Source: Allium sativum
Lineage: Eukaryota > Streptophyta > Magnoliopsida > Asparagales > Amaryllidaceae
DNA length: 64,000 bases
NCBI GenBank assembly: GCA_030737875.1
Contig: CM060915.1
Span: forward strand, 905,394,677 to 905,458,676
Direction: 5' to 3'
Both the position numbers and the translations under genes were made by a program. The notes below the pieces were generated by a model. It made no database searches and was not told the origin of the DNA. It was given only the letters and a program-made list of their open reading frames with translations. Shown in pieces: positions 12,148 to 24,190 of this stretch. The stretch's first letter is position 1; each line of letters starts with the position of its first letter.

Positions 12148-13173
12148 TCGCTCCTCCAATCAAACACACTTCTTCGATACCATATCTATTTCTTTGTGAT
12201 TTTATTGGTAGTCACCTTTGATTTTGGGAGTGTGTATTAAGACGGGCGGTAGTAGCTGCTATGTATTACCACCGATTCGGGAGTGCAACTGGCACAATCC
12301 TACCTTGGGTATTGCCCAAAATTCCTTGTCATATTATCTTGATCATGCATACCGCAAGTTTGGTTTATGTCATATACCATGGAGTTCCCCTAAGGTCAGT
12401 AGCGTGGCACTAGTGGTTTTATAGTATGGCATAGACTACGATGCATATAAGGGTAGAGAAAACAAACACCAGAACCTACCAAAACCCACTTGATAGAGGT
12501 CAGACGTACACCATACAAAACATCACCAAGCAATGAATAGGTTTGAACTCGCCTACAAACCTAGAGATTCGCATTATTGGGTATGGAGGGGGAGTGAAAT
12601 CGTGAAATCGTTACAACATAGTCCTCGACCAGTGGTTCACAATTGGACGAAAGGGACACCACTCAACAACAAATTAGGGTTGACAGGGAAAGATTTTGGT
12701 ACTAGGGATTTATAAGGTGAGGAGTAATGATAAGCAGAGGCAAGTACGGAGTTAAAGGGGTTCAGGTCCAAAAACGAGATCTGAAATTTATAGTTTGGTT
12801 CATCTCCCACGCAGGCGCAAGCAAGACAGAAAGGATGAGGAGAAGAAGGTGAAAGATTGGATCGATATCAGAGCAGAGAAATCGGAAGAGAAAGAATGGA
12901 AGAATTCGAAGAAAAGAAGAAGAGAAATTCTGCAATACCTGTCAAAAAGTAAGAAACATGGGTAAATCCGGAATTAGGGGTGACAAACATTGAATTCATG
13001 GGGTATTTGTATAATTCAAGGGGTGAGCCTCCTATTTTCTTGTCTCTACCATAGTTTTTGACAAAATGAAAAGCGGGCAAAGTAGCATTTCTGAAAGAAG
13101 AAATAGGGAAGACCCTTGATGTCATTAACGGGAAAGAACCGAACCGTGATAAATTGTGTTATTTTTCCTTGCT
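12148..13173. other. Unassigned sequence
   Basis: The part 12220-12780 is less AT-rich than its surroundings, and 12840-12930 is purine-rich. Open frames of 60 to 94 codons exist on both strands (for example 12533-12715 plus, 13046-13330 minus), but none shows a motif I recognise. Right after 12147 the minus strand reads GGAGGAGCGA before the LTR start, which could be a polypurine tract, so part of this may be the interior of another element. Confidence 0.3.
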
Positions 13174-14286
13174 TGTTACTATTCACATCCCAATTTACAT
13201 AAAAGGCCACCAAAACTAAAAGCACCCCAAATATTTTCATTTTCCTCTTCTGGTCACCGTCTAAACTAATAACGTAAAAATGGAGAGGCCACCATCCAAA
13301 TGAACTTTTCCTTCCTCGCTTACTTTCCATTTATCTTCATCAACGTATACTCCCTTCAATCTGAAAGGGCAGTTGCATTTCTGCAGGCACTAGATCAATT
13401 TTTTTTACATTTATTTTAAATATGTTTTGACTTTGTTTGATCACTACGATAAAATCTAGCCCCTTCATACCCCAATTACAACCTTGGTTTTCTTCCAAGT
13501 CCTAATTTATCCGACTTAACAGTATTTAACTTGTTTCCCGTTGTTTTACACCATCAGGTCAATGTACTTTGCGAATCAAATACCTTAAAGTTAAACAGTT
13601 AAAAAAATTAACATAATCCATTTTCGTAACCACATTAGCAATTTTAATTTTCATAAATTACTTCGTCGATTGTTAAATGATTCGTCAAATCAACATTTAT
13701 GTCTTTTGAGTCATTTGATTGAACATCTTGCATCATATTATCACAATCGTCATGTTTATCATCCGAAACAATAAGGGCGTTTTCCAATTTATCATCATTC
13801 AAATACTCCATCTATCAAACAACAATAAAAAATTAATGTATAAATTTGTAAAACAAGATACATTAGTTATACGTACAAAAACACTACAAGTCAAACCTTA
13901 CATTGTCATTCTCTATTACAACATCGTCAAATTTAATGTCCCCCAAGCTTGAAATTTCCAACAGATAGAAAAAATATCCTAAAACACAATCGAAAACCCT
14001 AACCATAAAAAACCTTAATAGAATGTTCTACAAATAATAAAAAACAATAAAAATCAAACATCTTTTTTATCTTCATCTTCCATATCTATTAGGCACAAAA
14101 GAATGTCTGGTTTTGTTAGGATTTAAGGTTTGAAATTGTAGAGAAGTGCTTTTTTTAGGAGAAGTATGGTGGTGAATAATTGAATGAAGGAATAATATAT
14201 GGTAGCCAGAAGAATATAAAAAATAATCATATGAATTAAATTTAGAAAGTTGGGCGGAAGTATAAACCGGGATGTGAATAGTAGCA
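13174..14286. mobile_element. Possible small DNA transposon bounded by an inverted repeat
   Basis: TGTTACTATTCACATCCC at 13174 is mirrored on the other strand at about 14269-14286 (minus strand TTGCTACTATTCACATCCC), and the similarity runs a few bases further inward. The 1.1-kb interior is very AT-rich with no transposase. The exact ends and a clean target-site duplication are not clear; TCCTTG occurs near both ends but not flush with them. It may be a MITE-like or Mutator-like derivative, or the inverted repeat may be secondary. Confidence 0.4.
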
Positions 14287-16050
14287 ACCTATGTCCTTGA
14301 GAAAAGAAATCTCATTTTATTTGTCCATTTCAGTTACTTCTCTATTTAATTATTTGTTTAGTTCGGTCAGTTGCTTATGTATTAGTGAAATCTTTCATAT
14401 ATAGACTTCCACTGCATTTGATTTTGAAATTTTGATATTATGTGTAAGTTTGAGTTTTTGTATTTAGTGGCTTCATGACTATTGCATTATATTTATTCCT
14501 TTATGAGATATTCTGCTATTATGTTTGTAATTTATCTATGATTCTATGATGATTTTATATTTAATCCAATATTAATAAAATCTCTTGTTTCGAGTGATTT
14601 GAGTTGGTTTTATTATTGACTTGACTGGTTGGAAATAACGAGTCATTATAGATAAATAGAACCTTCTAAAACCTATTAAAAATGTGAAGGTTATGCGACT
14701 TCCTTGGATGACAAGTAATGTGGCACTGGTATTTTTGTGTTTATATGTATGTATTTTTTGGTAAAATAATTGTTTCACTCTGCATTATTTAGGCATCTAA
14801 AAGGAGTGTAAAGAAAAAGTGGCTATGAAGGCTGTGGGTGATTTGATTGGGAAAGGATGAGTTTTGGAAGTAGAGGCTAGTTTTGTTAATGTTATTGGTG
14901 TTTGTATTCTCTTGTTTGTGGTTGCAGGCTGTCTAGTTATTGACCCTTTTTTAGGTTCTTTTTTCAGATGAATTCTCTTTTATAAATCCATTGGAACTCA
15001 TATAGCACATCATTTGGTATTAATACCATATGTAAATGGGAATGCTTTGACTGGCTCACAAATTACAATAAATTCTGACCGTGACTTTAAAGTTGTTTCT
15101 AAATCATCAAGCTAATTGTGATGTTAGATTGATACGCTTTTTTTAGAAAATATATGGAGTCCGATCCACGTCTTTTTGTATAAATACTCTCTACTTCTAT
15201 TCAACAACGGTTGTTTATAATATTTAGTTTCCATATTGATGGCACACACTTATAAATTACTATTTCCATATATGCCAACCATACATCCAAAATCTGTAAT
15301 TTTTATTTCTAAAGCATGATGTCTTAAATATGGGTTTATAATTAGCAATCTTTATTATATTAGAAAAAAAAACACAAAATGAAAATTGAGTTACTTTGAC
15401 ATTTTTCACAAATAAATTTATTTGTGCTCAAGCATTTAACAAATATATGCATTTCATTATTGCTTTTGCCTTATATGCACAATGGTAGGATCGATGATGT
15501 ATGCTTAAAGCATGATGTAAAAAAACAATGATGTAATAGAATGGTGCAAGCGTGAAATGCATACTTCAGCCATGTATATCCTACATGTAGGTATGCAAGA
15601 ATGAAATCATCATGGAATTGCAACAACTATTTTGAAGGTTTGTAATCATATGTGACTTAAGTTTTAGTACAATGACTATCTTAGCAGTCAGCTTTTATGA
15701 TTTTTAGAGTGCCAGTATAATTGCTTAAATATATGAGCACATTTACAGTAATTCTTTAATTACATGTGTCTAATTTTGATTGTAATAATTTGGAAATTGT
15801 AGGTTATAGGGTCATATTCTAATATTCTTTTGTAATCTATATCAAGTATAAATTATATGAAGTTAAATCTATTCAATTTTGAGCAGTGGCCTATAATAAT
15901 ATCTAAAGTTAACATAATATAAATAGCCACGACTTTCAGCCATAGCCAAAAGTAATTAGTCAAGGCTGAGAATTGTGACTAAATTTAAATTAGTCAAGGC
16001 TAATTTACATTCAACCATTTTGGGTTAAATCTATCTTTATCCTCTGCCAA
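14287..16050. other. AT-rich sequence with no recognised feature
   Basis: No motif, RNA gene or credible open frame is seen. Given the integrase remnant that follows on the same strand, it could be the decayed gag-RT part of element H, but I cannot find supporting residues. Around 15925-16020 short repeats of 'gtcaaggct' occur, of unknown origin. Confidence 0.3.
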
Positions 16051-16089
16051 TTTACCATGGTATTTGATTGTAGCAAACTAAATTATCTG

Positions 16090-16761
16090 CAAAGTTCCAT
16101 GACGAAACAACTTATCTAGTGTAGTGAAATCTCTAGGTACATTGTAGAAGTATTGCCTAGGAGTTGAAGGAATAATGAAATCATTTGAGTTATTATTGAT
16201 AGGCTTACCAAGAATGCTCACTTCTACCAGTTAAGAGAAATAGAACGTTGTATATCTCATATAAGTCTATTTTAGAAAGGTGATAAATTTGCGTGATATA
16301 CCCATAAGTATAATAAGTGAAAGAGACTCAATGTTCACTAGTGGGTTTTGGAAGAGTCTTCAAGAAGTATTAGGAATTTTACTATATCAGTGCATATCTT
16401 GTCACCCACAAAATTATAGTCAAATTAGAAGGGGAACAAGATCCAAAAGGATTTTTGAGTGGCATGTATTTTAGACTTCGAAGGAAGATGGGAGAAACAT
16501 CTATCATTTATTGAATTCTCTTACATTAATAGCTATCAAGGGATGATTGACATGACCCTTTTGAATCTCTTTATGAAAGGATATGTAAATCATCAAGTTA
16601 TTGGTGGGAAACCACTAATATAATTTTTTTCGAACCTGATTTGATCTGTGTACTATAGTAAAGCAGAACTTACTAGGAAAAAATGAAGGTATCTCAAGAT
16701 AGCCAAAACTCCTATGCCGATATGAGAGGAAATGACTTAGAATGTATGGTTAGAAATATGG
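16090..16761 (+). pseudogene. Integrase remnant of Ty3/gypsy element H
   Basis: Plus-strand pieces match the plant Ty3 integrase core in order: VIIDRLTKNAHFYQLRE (first Asp region, about 16190-16240), then LRDIPISIISERDSMFTSGF and WKSLQEVLGI (second Asp region, 16283-16378), CHPQN, a degraded glutamate region (QIRRGT where QSERT is usual), then CVLDFEGRWEKHLSFIEF (about 16465-16520), and finally SQDSQNSYADMRGNDLE before the LTR of G. Stops and frameshifts break the frame and the catalytic Glu is lost, so it is inactive. The reading is cut at 16761, just where the G LTR starts. Confidence 0.85.
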
Positions 16762-19098
16762 TGTAACAACCTAAGATTTTAGTAATAACAATATTAAGTA
16801 AGAAAATGAAGTAAACAAGAAATGAACGTATATAGATGTCCAAATTTTGCTCACTACCGATTTCATCATGATTTTATGGATATATTTTATATGTAACTTA
16901 TTTTAGGCTGAGCTAAAGCGAAGAAGTTATAAGATAAATAAGTTGTTAGAATTTATAAGTTTAAATCCAAGTATAAGTTTGAAAAATAAGTAACATCATA
17001 GGTCGACCTCCATGACCAGTCATCGACCTAAAATCATAGCACTTGCCAGTTTTCCACCCAAATACGTAATGAACGGGAAAGCGACTTTTAGCAAGATGGA
17101 GAATAAGTTAACCGACTTAAAATAAAGACTAGGATTTAATCTGAAAGGTTAGGTAAAGGGTCAGATTTAACCTAAATAAAACCTAAGAGTAGATGTGAAC
17201 CTAAATGTTAGACGAAAGATAACAAATAAAACTACGATATGGGAGCCCCGAATTAGATCTGACTGAGTTCAATGGTCCAAGATCCTCCACTAAATCTATA
17301 AATACAAGCCTAGGTCAAAGCCACATTCTTATTCCATACAATCTCTCCTTCCATGCCCAAGTTTCCTTTTGAATTTTAGAGATTGAAACAAAAATAAATA
17401 TTTTCAAGAGGAAGAAGATAAGAACTAAAATATTAGAAGTCCCTAGAGAAGGAGGAAAAATGAACGATATAGGATAAAAAATTCACATCTCAGGTGAGTG
17501 GAATGTTACTACAATTTAGAACTAGGAAAATTAATGATATAATATTAAAAGTAGTTTTAGTTACAGTTTACTTTACAATAGTTTACAATTTTATTTATAG
17601 TTTATTTACGATTAATTTACACCCTTTTACATGTATTAATTAGTTTATAATTTAGTATTTTTTTGTATTTAAAAGATAATTTTGGATCCATATAGTTTAT
17701 ATAGAAATAATAAAAAGAATGAGACTTCACATAAATACATATTTAAAACAAAAGATGCAGATTTATTGCAAAAAGACGTACATATAATTAATGTAAAATT
17801 TTAAAGTAGAAAAGTGAATAATGATTATTGTAAAAGGTCATACCAGAAAAATAAAGACCAAATTTTAATATTTTTAGTTAAAGTATAGCATCTGTTATAA
17901 TAATAAATAGAGCAATATCATTACTATGATAAGTAATGCATGATCGTTAGATAAAGGATTTACAAATAGAAATTATCACGAAAAAAATAAAGAAATCTTA
18001 AAGATTAAGAATTTCATCATAATGGAAATAGTGTAGTTAGGGTCCATTCTAACGATGAACTAGATATTTGTGGGGGAAATAAGTAACCCATAGTAGCACT
18101 TATACCAAAAAATAGTTGGGATCTGTCCAAATGACGAACATGATATTCGACGGTGCAAGAAATAATTGACCCATACTTTTTTTCTAGCACAGTTTATGGA
18201 GCCATCTCAACGACGAACAGACAAGCACGCTGGTGCATGAAATAAATGTTGAATATTTTAAGACTAAGTTGTGGGGAAAGAGCAAGAAGCATGACGAGAT
18301 TATTATTTAGGGGACTATCCAAATGGTGAATGGACACGCACACTAGAGCTCGAAATAAGTAACCATGTAAAGAAAAGAATAGGAGGTAATGCATCCTAAG
18401 ATGATTAGGCATGCTTACTTTGGCATAGGAAATAAGACGCTATGGGTTATTGGCGCTAGTTAGTAGTTGTCCATCTGAACAGATATGCAGACGGCTTCAA
18501 AGCAGAATATAAGAAACCACAATAACTAGGGTAGTCTATCTTAATGATTCTTGTCTGGGAAAATTCCAATTTGGTGTAAGGGGGATCGAATACCATGTTA
18601 GGCTCATAGCAGAGAGTAGTAGCCCGATCACAAGGTAGAGTAAGGAATAATTACATAAGTAAAACCCTACCTCTGTATTTAGAACTTTAGTGCAAACAGT
18701 CGGTCTAAGCAATCATCTTAGGAAAAGCACAGACACAAAACTCTTGTAACACTTAGAATATCATTTAAGACCACTTTCTCTTGATTTTTCTCTTTTTAGT
18801 AGCCAGTTTTAATTAACTATATTTTTAAATCTGATCCATTTCATTTCTCTTCCCCCCCCCAAAGGCATGCAGGAAAATAGCCGACACTTGATAGGCTTGG
18901 AGCATCGCTTGAACACTCCATTCTTATATGTTTTTATTTTATCTAGTTCTTTCTATTTAGTATATTTGGATTTATATGAAGGATATTTTTATATACGTCT
19001 TGTATTATGTTATTATAGTGATTTTGAGACTTTGATGTATTAACACTTTATGATTAATGAAATGATACTTTACTAAAAAGCTTTAATTATGTTATAAC
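16762..19098 (+). mobile_element. 5' LTR of chromovirus G (3' boundary uncertain)
   Basis: It starts TGTAACAACCTAAGATTTTAG at 16762. The same start, diverged, recurs at 47923 after a polypurine tract, with shared blocks such as AAGATTTTAGTAATA and 'atatagatgtc'. The right boundary is uncertain; a degraded end may be TTATAACA near 19098. No primer binding site is visible after it, so that part is deleted or decayed. It contains a C tract at 18852-18860 and a TTATA-rich 5' half. Confidence 0.6.
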
Positions 19099-19937
19099 AA
19101 AATTGAGTCAAAAGAAAGGAGACAAAATATCATAAGTATAACAAAATAAGGCACTGTGTCAAGAAGTGTATGTTTGACCACTTAGAGGGAAAGTGTTACA
19201 TTTATTATTAAGAGGATCGAGCGATGAAGAAGGAAAGAATAAAGGAAGAGGTCAACGAAAAATCTCTAATTCTTTCTATTTTTTAATTTTCCCATTAGAG
19301 CATTATTCGATTCTAGCACATCCCACCTCCTTTATTTCCAACAATTTCACTAATTTTTAGCATTTAATATCTATGTACTTGCAAATCAATAGTAATTTCT
19401 AACCCTATAGGAGAATTGACACATTTAGCTATGATATACCAAGGTTTGAAACTTATGATCCTAGATGTAAAATGATGGTTACATTTGGGCATTTTTGATA
19501 CGAATTGATTTTCTGGTTAGCATGCTAGATTATCCCAGATTGTTATAAGATAGCAGTTATTTGGGCATATGTAATGGACATATACACTAGAGTTTTCCTA
19601 TGATCCGGGAGGACCAACTATGCTTAGTTATAATTACTCCTAAATCTATCTTTTGATGAGTTGAGTCTTGAAAACACTGAACTTAAACCACATAAAGAGA
19701 ATAAATTCACAATATATATTATAATTCTAGACCCGTAGCATACCTGTGAAATATAGGACCCTAAAGAAAAAATGTGAACTAGGTAAATAGATAATAGAAC
19801 TTTAAGGTAAACGTATTGAGATATCTTTGGAGAAAGGTTTATAAGAGGAAGTACTTCAAAATTGATTTTGCTAAAAAGACAAATAGTTTCTTTGGCTTTA
19901 GAGCATTAAGTAAGTTGTCTAAGAAGAAGAACCATTA
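19099..19937 (+). pseudogene. Gag-protease remnant of chromovirus G
   Basis: About 19290-19345 reads PIRALFDSSTSHLL, matching the aspartic protease active site of Ty3 elements (usual ALFDSGASH; here DSG has become DSS). At 19440-19560 pieces such as LILDV.MM and IIPDCYKIAVI fit the C-terminal part of the protease before the linker. Near 19150-19200 a cysteine-containing stretch (HCVKKCMFDHLEGKC) may be what is left of the Gag zinc region. Many stops and frameshifts make it non-functional. At 19937 it is interrupted by element A; the reading resumes at 44363 with the start of reverse transcriptase. Confidence 0.7.
19933..19937. repeat. Target-site duplication of element A (left copy CATTA)
   Basis: CATTA directly precedes the A 5' LTR and recurs directly after the A 3' LTR at 44358-44362. 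This fixes both ends of the element. Confidence 0.9.
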
Positions 19938-20819
19938 TGTAACAACCCGGAAAATCAGAACCAATTTAAAATTTTTACTTTGGCAATTTTGATGAATTTT
20001 GAATAATTAAAATGATTTATTTTAAATAATAACGACGATAAATTTATTTTGAATAGAATTAGAACGTATATATTTATTTGAATACGTTAGAATATAAATA
20101 TTTATTTTAATTGTAAAAGGAATTGGAAATAGCGCGGTAGTTTGAAATTTTGATTTCAAATTTCAAATGAATGTATAGTATTCAAAATAAACCGGATTTT
20201 AGTGAAACCAAAAAAAATTAGAATCTATTTGAAAATATCTTTCCAACGAATCCGAAAAATTGAAATTTCATAGCGGGAATAAAAATTTATGCCCAGTTGA
20301 AAATTCAGAATAGTCGCTATGGAAATATGGCCCTTAAAAATATCCATTTCACAAACGACCTCCGTTTTTGACAAAACCATTTTGTTGGATCCGAGATGTC
20401 AAATTATTGCTAGATTCAAATTTTCATAATTTTTGAAAGCAATATGTGAGTGTGGCGCAAGAAAACGTGTTTTAATAGTTTCAGTCAATTTGGATCGACT
20501 CGAAAATGGCCATTTTCCTAATGGTCTCCAAATTTGATGAAATTAGTTTTGTTAAGACCATATCGTCAAAACAAAGCCAGATTTATTTTTCTGTAATTTT
20601 GGAGTCTGTATGTGTCCCCGGTAAATTGAAATGTGCGTTCAAATTCAGTATATAGATTTATATTTTGATTTTAAATGGAAACTGATCATAACGGTCGAAT
20701 TGGCTTATGAAACATATCCCATTGTGCTTGGAATGAGGGTATTACGCTAGGGACGACAGTCGTTGGGCTCGGTTTGAGATTCGAATTAAAAATCAACTTT
20801 AAGGAGAAAAATTAAAATA

Positions 20820-20880
20820 AAATAATATATATGTTATTATATATCTATACCCTCACATATCTCTCTCTCTCTCTCTCTTC
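20820..20880 (+). promoter_or_regulatory. Probable LTR promoter: TATA tract followed by CT-rich leader
   Basis: 'ttatatatctatacc' is followed by 'ctcacatatctctctctctctc'. This TATA-then-pyrimidine-initiator layout is common in plant core promoters, and the 3' LTR keeps the same order (28199-28245). The assignment as the LTR promoter is inference; no start site can be read from sequence. Confidence 0.45.
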
Positions 20881-20916
20881 GATTTCAGAAAAAAGAAAAA
20901 AAAACGAAGAACGACG

Positions 20917-21240
20917 ATCGACGATGCCTCCCCCCAGGCGGCGGCGCAGCTCGCTGGACCCCCCTTCCTGGCGACGGAAGCCCCTCCTCCTCCCTCCCCA
21001 TTTCCCCCTTTTTCCGTGCCCTAGCCCCCCTTGAGCCCCAACCCGCCACCACTTGATGCACGACCCACCAACAATCGCGGCCGACGAGAGCCCCCTTGCC
21101 TCCTTCGCCGCTTTGTCACCCCACCCGTGAGCCCAACTCGCGCAGCCGCCATCGATGAAACCCAGAAGCCCTAACCGCGATGAACGATCATCTGCACCAC
21201 CCCTGCCATGTCAGCTCCGCCCTCCCCCTTCGCCAAAAAC
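20917..21240 (+). other. GC-rich island inside the A LTR
   Basis: About 320 bases of strongly GC-rich sequence (starting near ACGATCGACGATGCC, rich in CCGCC, CCCTCC and GGCGGCGGCG) lie within an otherwise AT-rich LTR. The same island is in the 3' LTR (28288-28505, continuing at 39221 after element B), and a related one is in C2 (54610-54930, minus strand). It looks like the start of a GC-rich gene, or may be a CpG-rich LTR regulatory region. Proline- and arginine-rich open frames through it (20831-21034 plus) are shifted between copies, so I do not call a protein. Confidence 0.6.
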
Positions 21241-21589
21241 GCTAGAAAATAGTGAGCTTCATTTTCCTTTATTCCTTTATTTCTTTGGTTGATAATTTCT
21301 AATTACATGCAGTGGTAATCTTTATTTTATGTCAAGTTATAATTTTTAATAATGAAAATGATTGATTTTTATGGTCAGAAAGACAAGATTTTTAAATAAA
21401 CAAAGAGTTGATTTTTATTATGCATAACGAAATAAAAAGATTTGACTTTTATTATATATAAGGTTGGATTTTTAGTTTAGAAAAGGTAGGATTTTTAATG
21501 ATACAAGTTATGATGTTTGTTAATGTAAAAATACGATCTTTAACTAGATAAAAATAAATTTTTTATACTTTAGAAAAATAAAGATTTGA

Positions 21590-21735
21590 TTTTGAAAAGC
21601 GATGTAGAAATTTGATTTTTATAATATGAAAAGCATTGTAAAAATTTGATTTTTATTATATGAAGAGCGTTGTAAAAATTTGATTTTTATTATATGAAGA
21701 GCATTGTAAAAATTTGATTTTTATATTATAGAGAT
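21590..21735. repeat. Tandem repeat of about 34-38 bp in the A LTR
   Basis: Units of the type 'gaagagcattgtaaaaattt' followed by 'gatttttattatat' repeat about four times. The array is present in the 3' LTR at about 39680-39830. Confidence 0.7.
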
Positions 21736-23519
21736 AATAAAAATATGATTTTTATAATGCAAACATCGATATAAGAATATGAAGTGCCATTATAAAAACG
21801 TGATTTTTAAAATAGACATCATATTAAAAATGCGATTTTTACTATGAACAGCGGGAAAGGATCGCATTGGAATTTTGGGCAAATCCGAACCATTCAGAAA
21901 TAGAGAATGGAGGAGTGGATCCCAAAAGTGAGAACTTCTCACTTTAATTTTATTTTCTAGTTAAAATATATACTGGGATGCAGACGGTGCTTAGCAGCAC
22001 CCGACAACCTTCGTCCACAAACCATGGACGGCTTGTTTGTTTGTTGGATAGTGTTGTGAAAATTGATTGTGTGATGTGGAATGGAAATAAATATTTTATA
22101 GTTAAAAATATAATTTTTAACGTGTATATAAAATAAATATTCATAAACAAATCGGACGGTTTGTTTATGTACACACATTTGACTGATATTGATTGGGACG
22201 ATAAATTTCACATGTCGCCCAACGGCACAAATAAAATTCATTATTTGTTGATTAAAACCCCACACGGGTATTGGGATGATATTTGACATACACTAGTCCT
22301 CATAATTAGTGTATGTCAATCAATTGGTTGACAGACTTTTATAAGCGTTAAATATTTATATTTGATGCTTATGCAGTGTAGAATGCACTCTGGATGATGG
22401 TTGACTGTGTTTGATTGTTGTTGTGTACATATGTGTATGAAATCCATATAAATAAAATTATATGATAATTGACTGTGTTTGATTCCAGTTCATAAAGAAT
22501 GAATATTTTAAAATAACGAATATTTTAAAATAATGAATATTTTAAAATAATATTCAGTAAAAGATCAAAATTTGATTTTGATGTCCGATTTGGGATGGAC
22601 ACGAATATATTTAGATATATAAAGCCGTGTTATTAGATTAACGCCATTTTGATGTGAACGATATGTATATCGATTTTATTCATTTTTATAATGAATATCG
22701 AAAAGGAATTGATTTCAAATTTAATGTTTTGAAAATATTATCATTTATATGTTAATGATATGGAATATTCAATTTTGATTTAAAATTTAATATGAAGTTG
22801 AAACCGTTTATGAAATGCGTTTTAAATGAAAATCGAAGAAATATATATTATATATAATATAATGGCCTGAATAAAACGTGCCGCGCCGCGGTAGTTCGCG
22901 AATTTCGACCATTGACTTCGAATGGATATTACGGGAGATCCGACCGTCGGATTCTCCTAAAACCGAAACCATTGGGTTTATATCGAAAAGAGCTTTCTAA
23001 CGAATATTAGAGATTTTAAATCTAACGGTTGGATTTGGAATTATGTCAAATCAAATTTGGAAAAGGTCGCTGTAAGTGTTGTTCGATGGCCGTTTATGGA
23101 AATCGATTGTACGGGCCTTGATAAAATTATTAAAAATATCAATAATTTGTGTAAAATCATAATGAATGATTTGGAAAGAATTGGGATGAAAAACTCCATA
23201 TTTGAAAAGATAAAAATATATTTTTATCGAAATGAACTAGTTATGAACTAGAATTATAATCCAATATTTTTGAATAAATAAATTGGATTTGAAATGGTTT
23301 TAGAAATAACCAGGATTTCCAATATATAAATTGGAATAGATTTGAATCAAAATCGTCTTCGGAATATTTCGATATTGGATTCCGTGATTATACAGATATT
23401 GTGGAGGAATTTGGAAGATATATATATATCGTTACTCCAATACGGTATTTGTTGATTACAGAATTTGATATTGAATGTAAGCCGATATATTTTCTATTCA
23501 GAGCCTTGTATTTAATATC

Positions 23520-24190
23520 AAATGTGATTTTGGGTTTGTCGTGAATGATATCTTTAATAATAATGTTCTTAGACCAACGGAGTTAAGAAATTCAGAAACT
23601 AACTGGAGATTAGTTAAGTTGAATGGTTTCCTGGGTATTGATTTGATGTTGGTTTCGGCCTTCGGGGTTAATACTTTGGGAATTGTTCACTTGCTAATTT
23701 ACGGTTAAAGGCTGATGGAAAGGAATGTGATTTTGGGTTTGTCGTGAATGGTGTCTTCATTATCATTGTTCTTGAACCCAGTTGAGAAAAGATTAAATCT
23801 CTTTATTTAAATTTAGTGAAGTATACCAATTAATTAATATTTAATTAGAATTGAATGGAAATTGGTCTTTGGGTTTATCATGAAGGTGTTCTAAATAACA
23901 CTTTTTTTAACCCGATTAACAATGGAATGAGATTTTGGGTTGTCGTGAATGGTATATTTAATAATACTGTTCTTAGACCCAATGGAGATAAGAAAATTAG
24001 AAACTAACTGGAAATTAGTTAAGTTGAATGGTTTCCTTGGTATTGATCTGTTGTTGCTTTCGGCCTTCGGGGTTAATACTTAGGGAATTGTTCACTTGCT
24101 AATTTACGGTTAAAGGCTGATGGAATGGAATGTGATTTTGGGTTTATAGTGAACCGTGTTTTAAATGACATTGGTTCTTTAACCCAGTTA
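23520..24190. repeat. Repeated blocks in the A LTR (about 410-bp duplication)
   Basis: A motif of the type 'gattttgggtttgtcgtgaa' plus 'ctgttcttagaccca' recurs near 23523, 23729, 23867, 23933 and 24132. The larger block with 'actaactgga..attagtta' and 'ggccttcggggttaatactt' occurs twice (23595-23720 and 24000-24120). The same structure is present in the 3' LTR (41610-42260), and a single related block occurs in the LTR of B (31480-31600). Confidence 0.75.

Noticed and set aside
12868..13330. Open frames of 85-94 codons on the minus strand
   Set aside because: Composition is phenylalanine-rich and no family is recognised; nothing else supports coding.
22000..22300. 110-codon minus-strand frame repeated at 40046-40378
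   Set aside because: It is the same position in the two A LTRs, AT-rich, with no recognisable domain.
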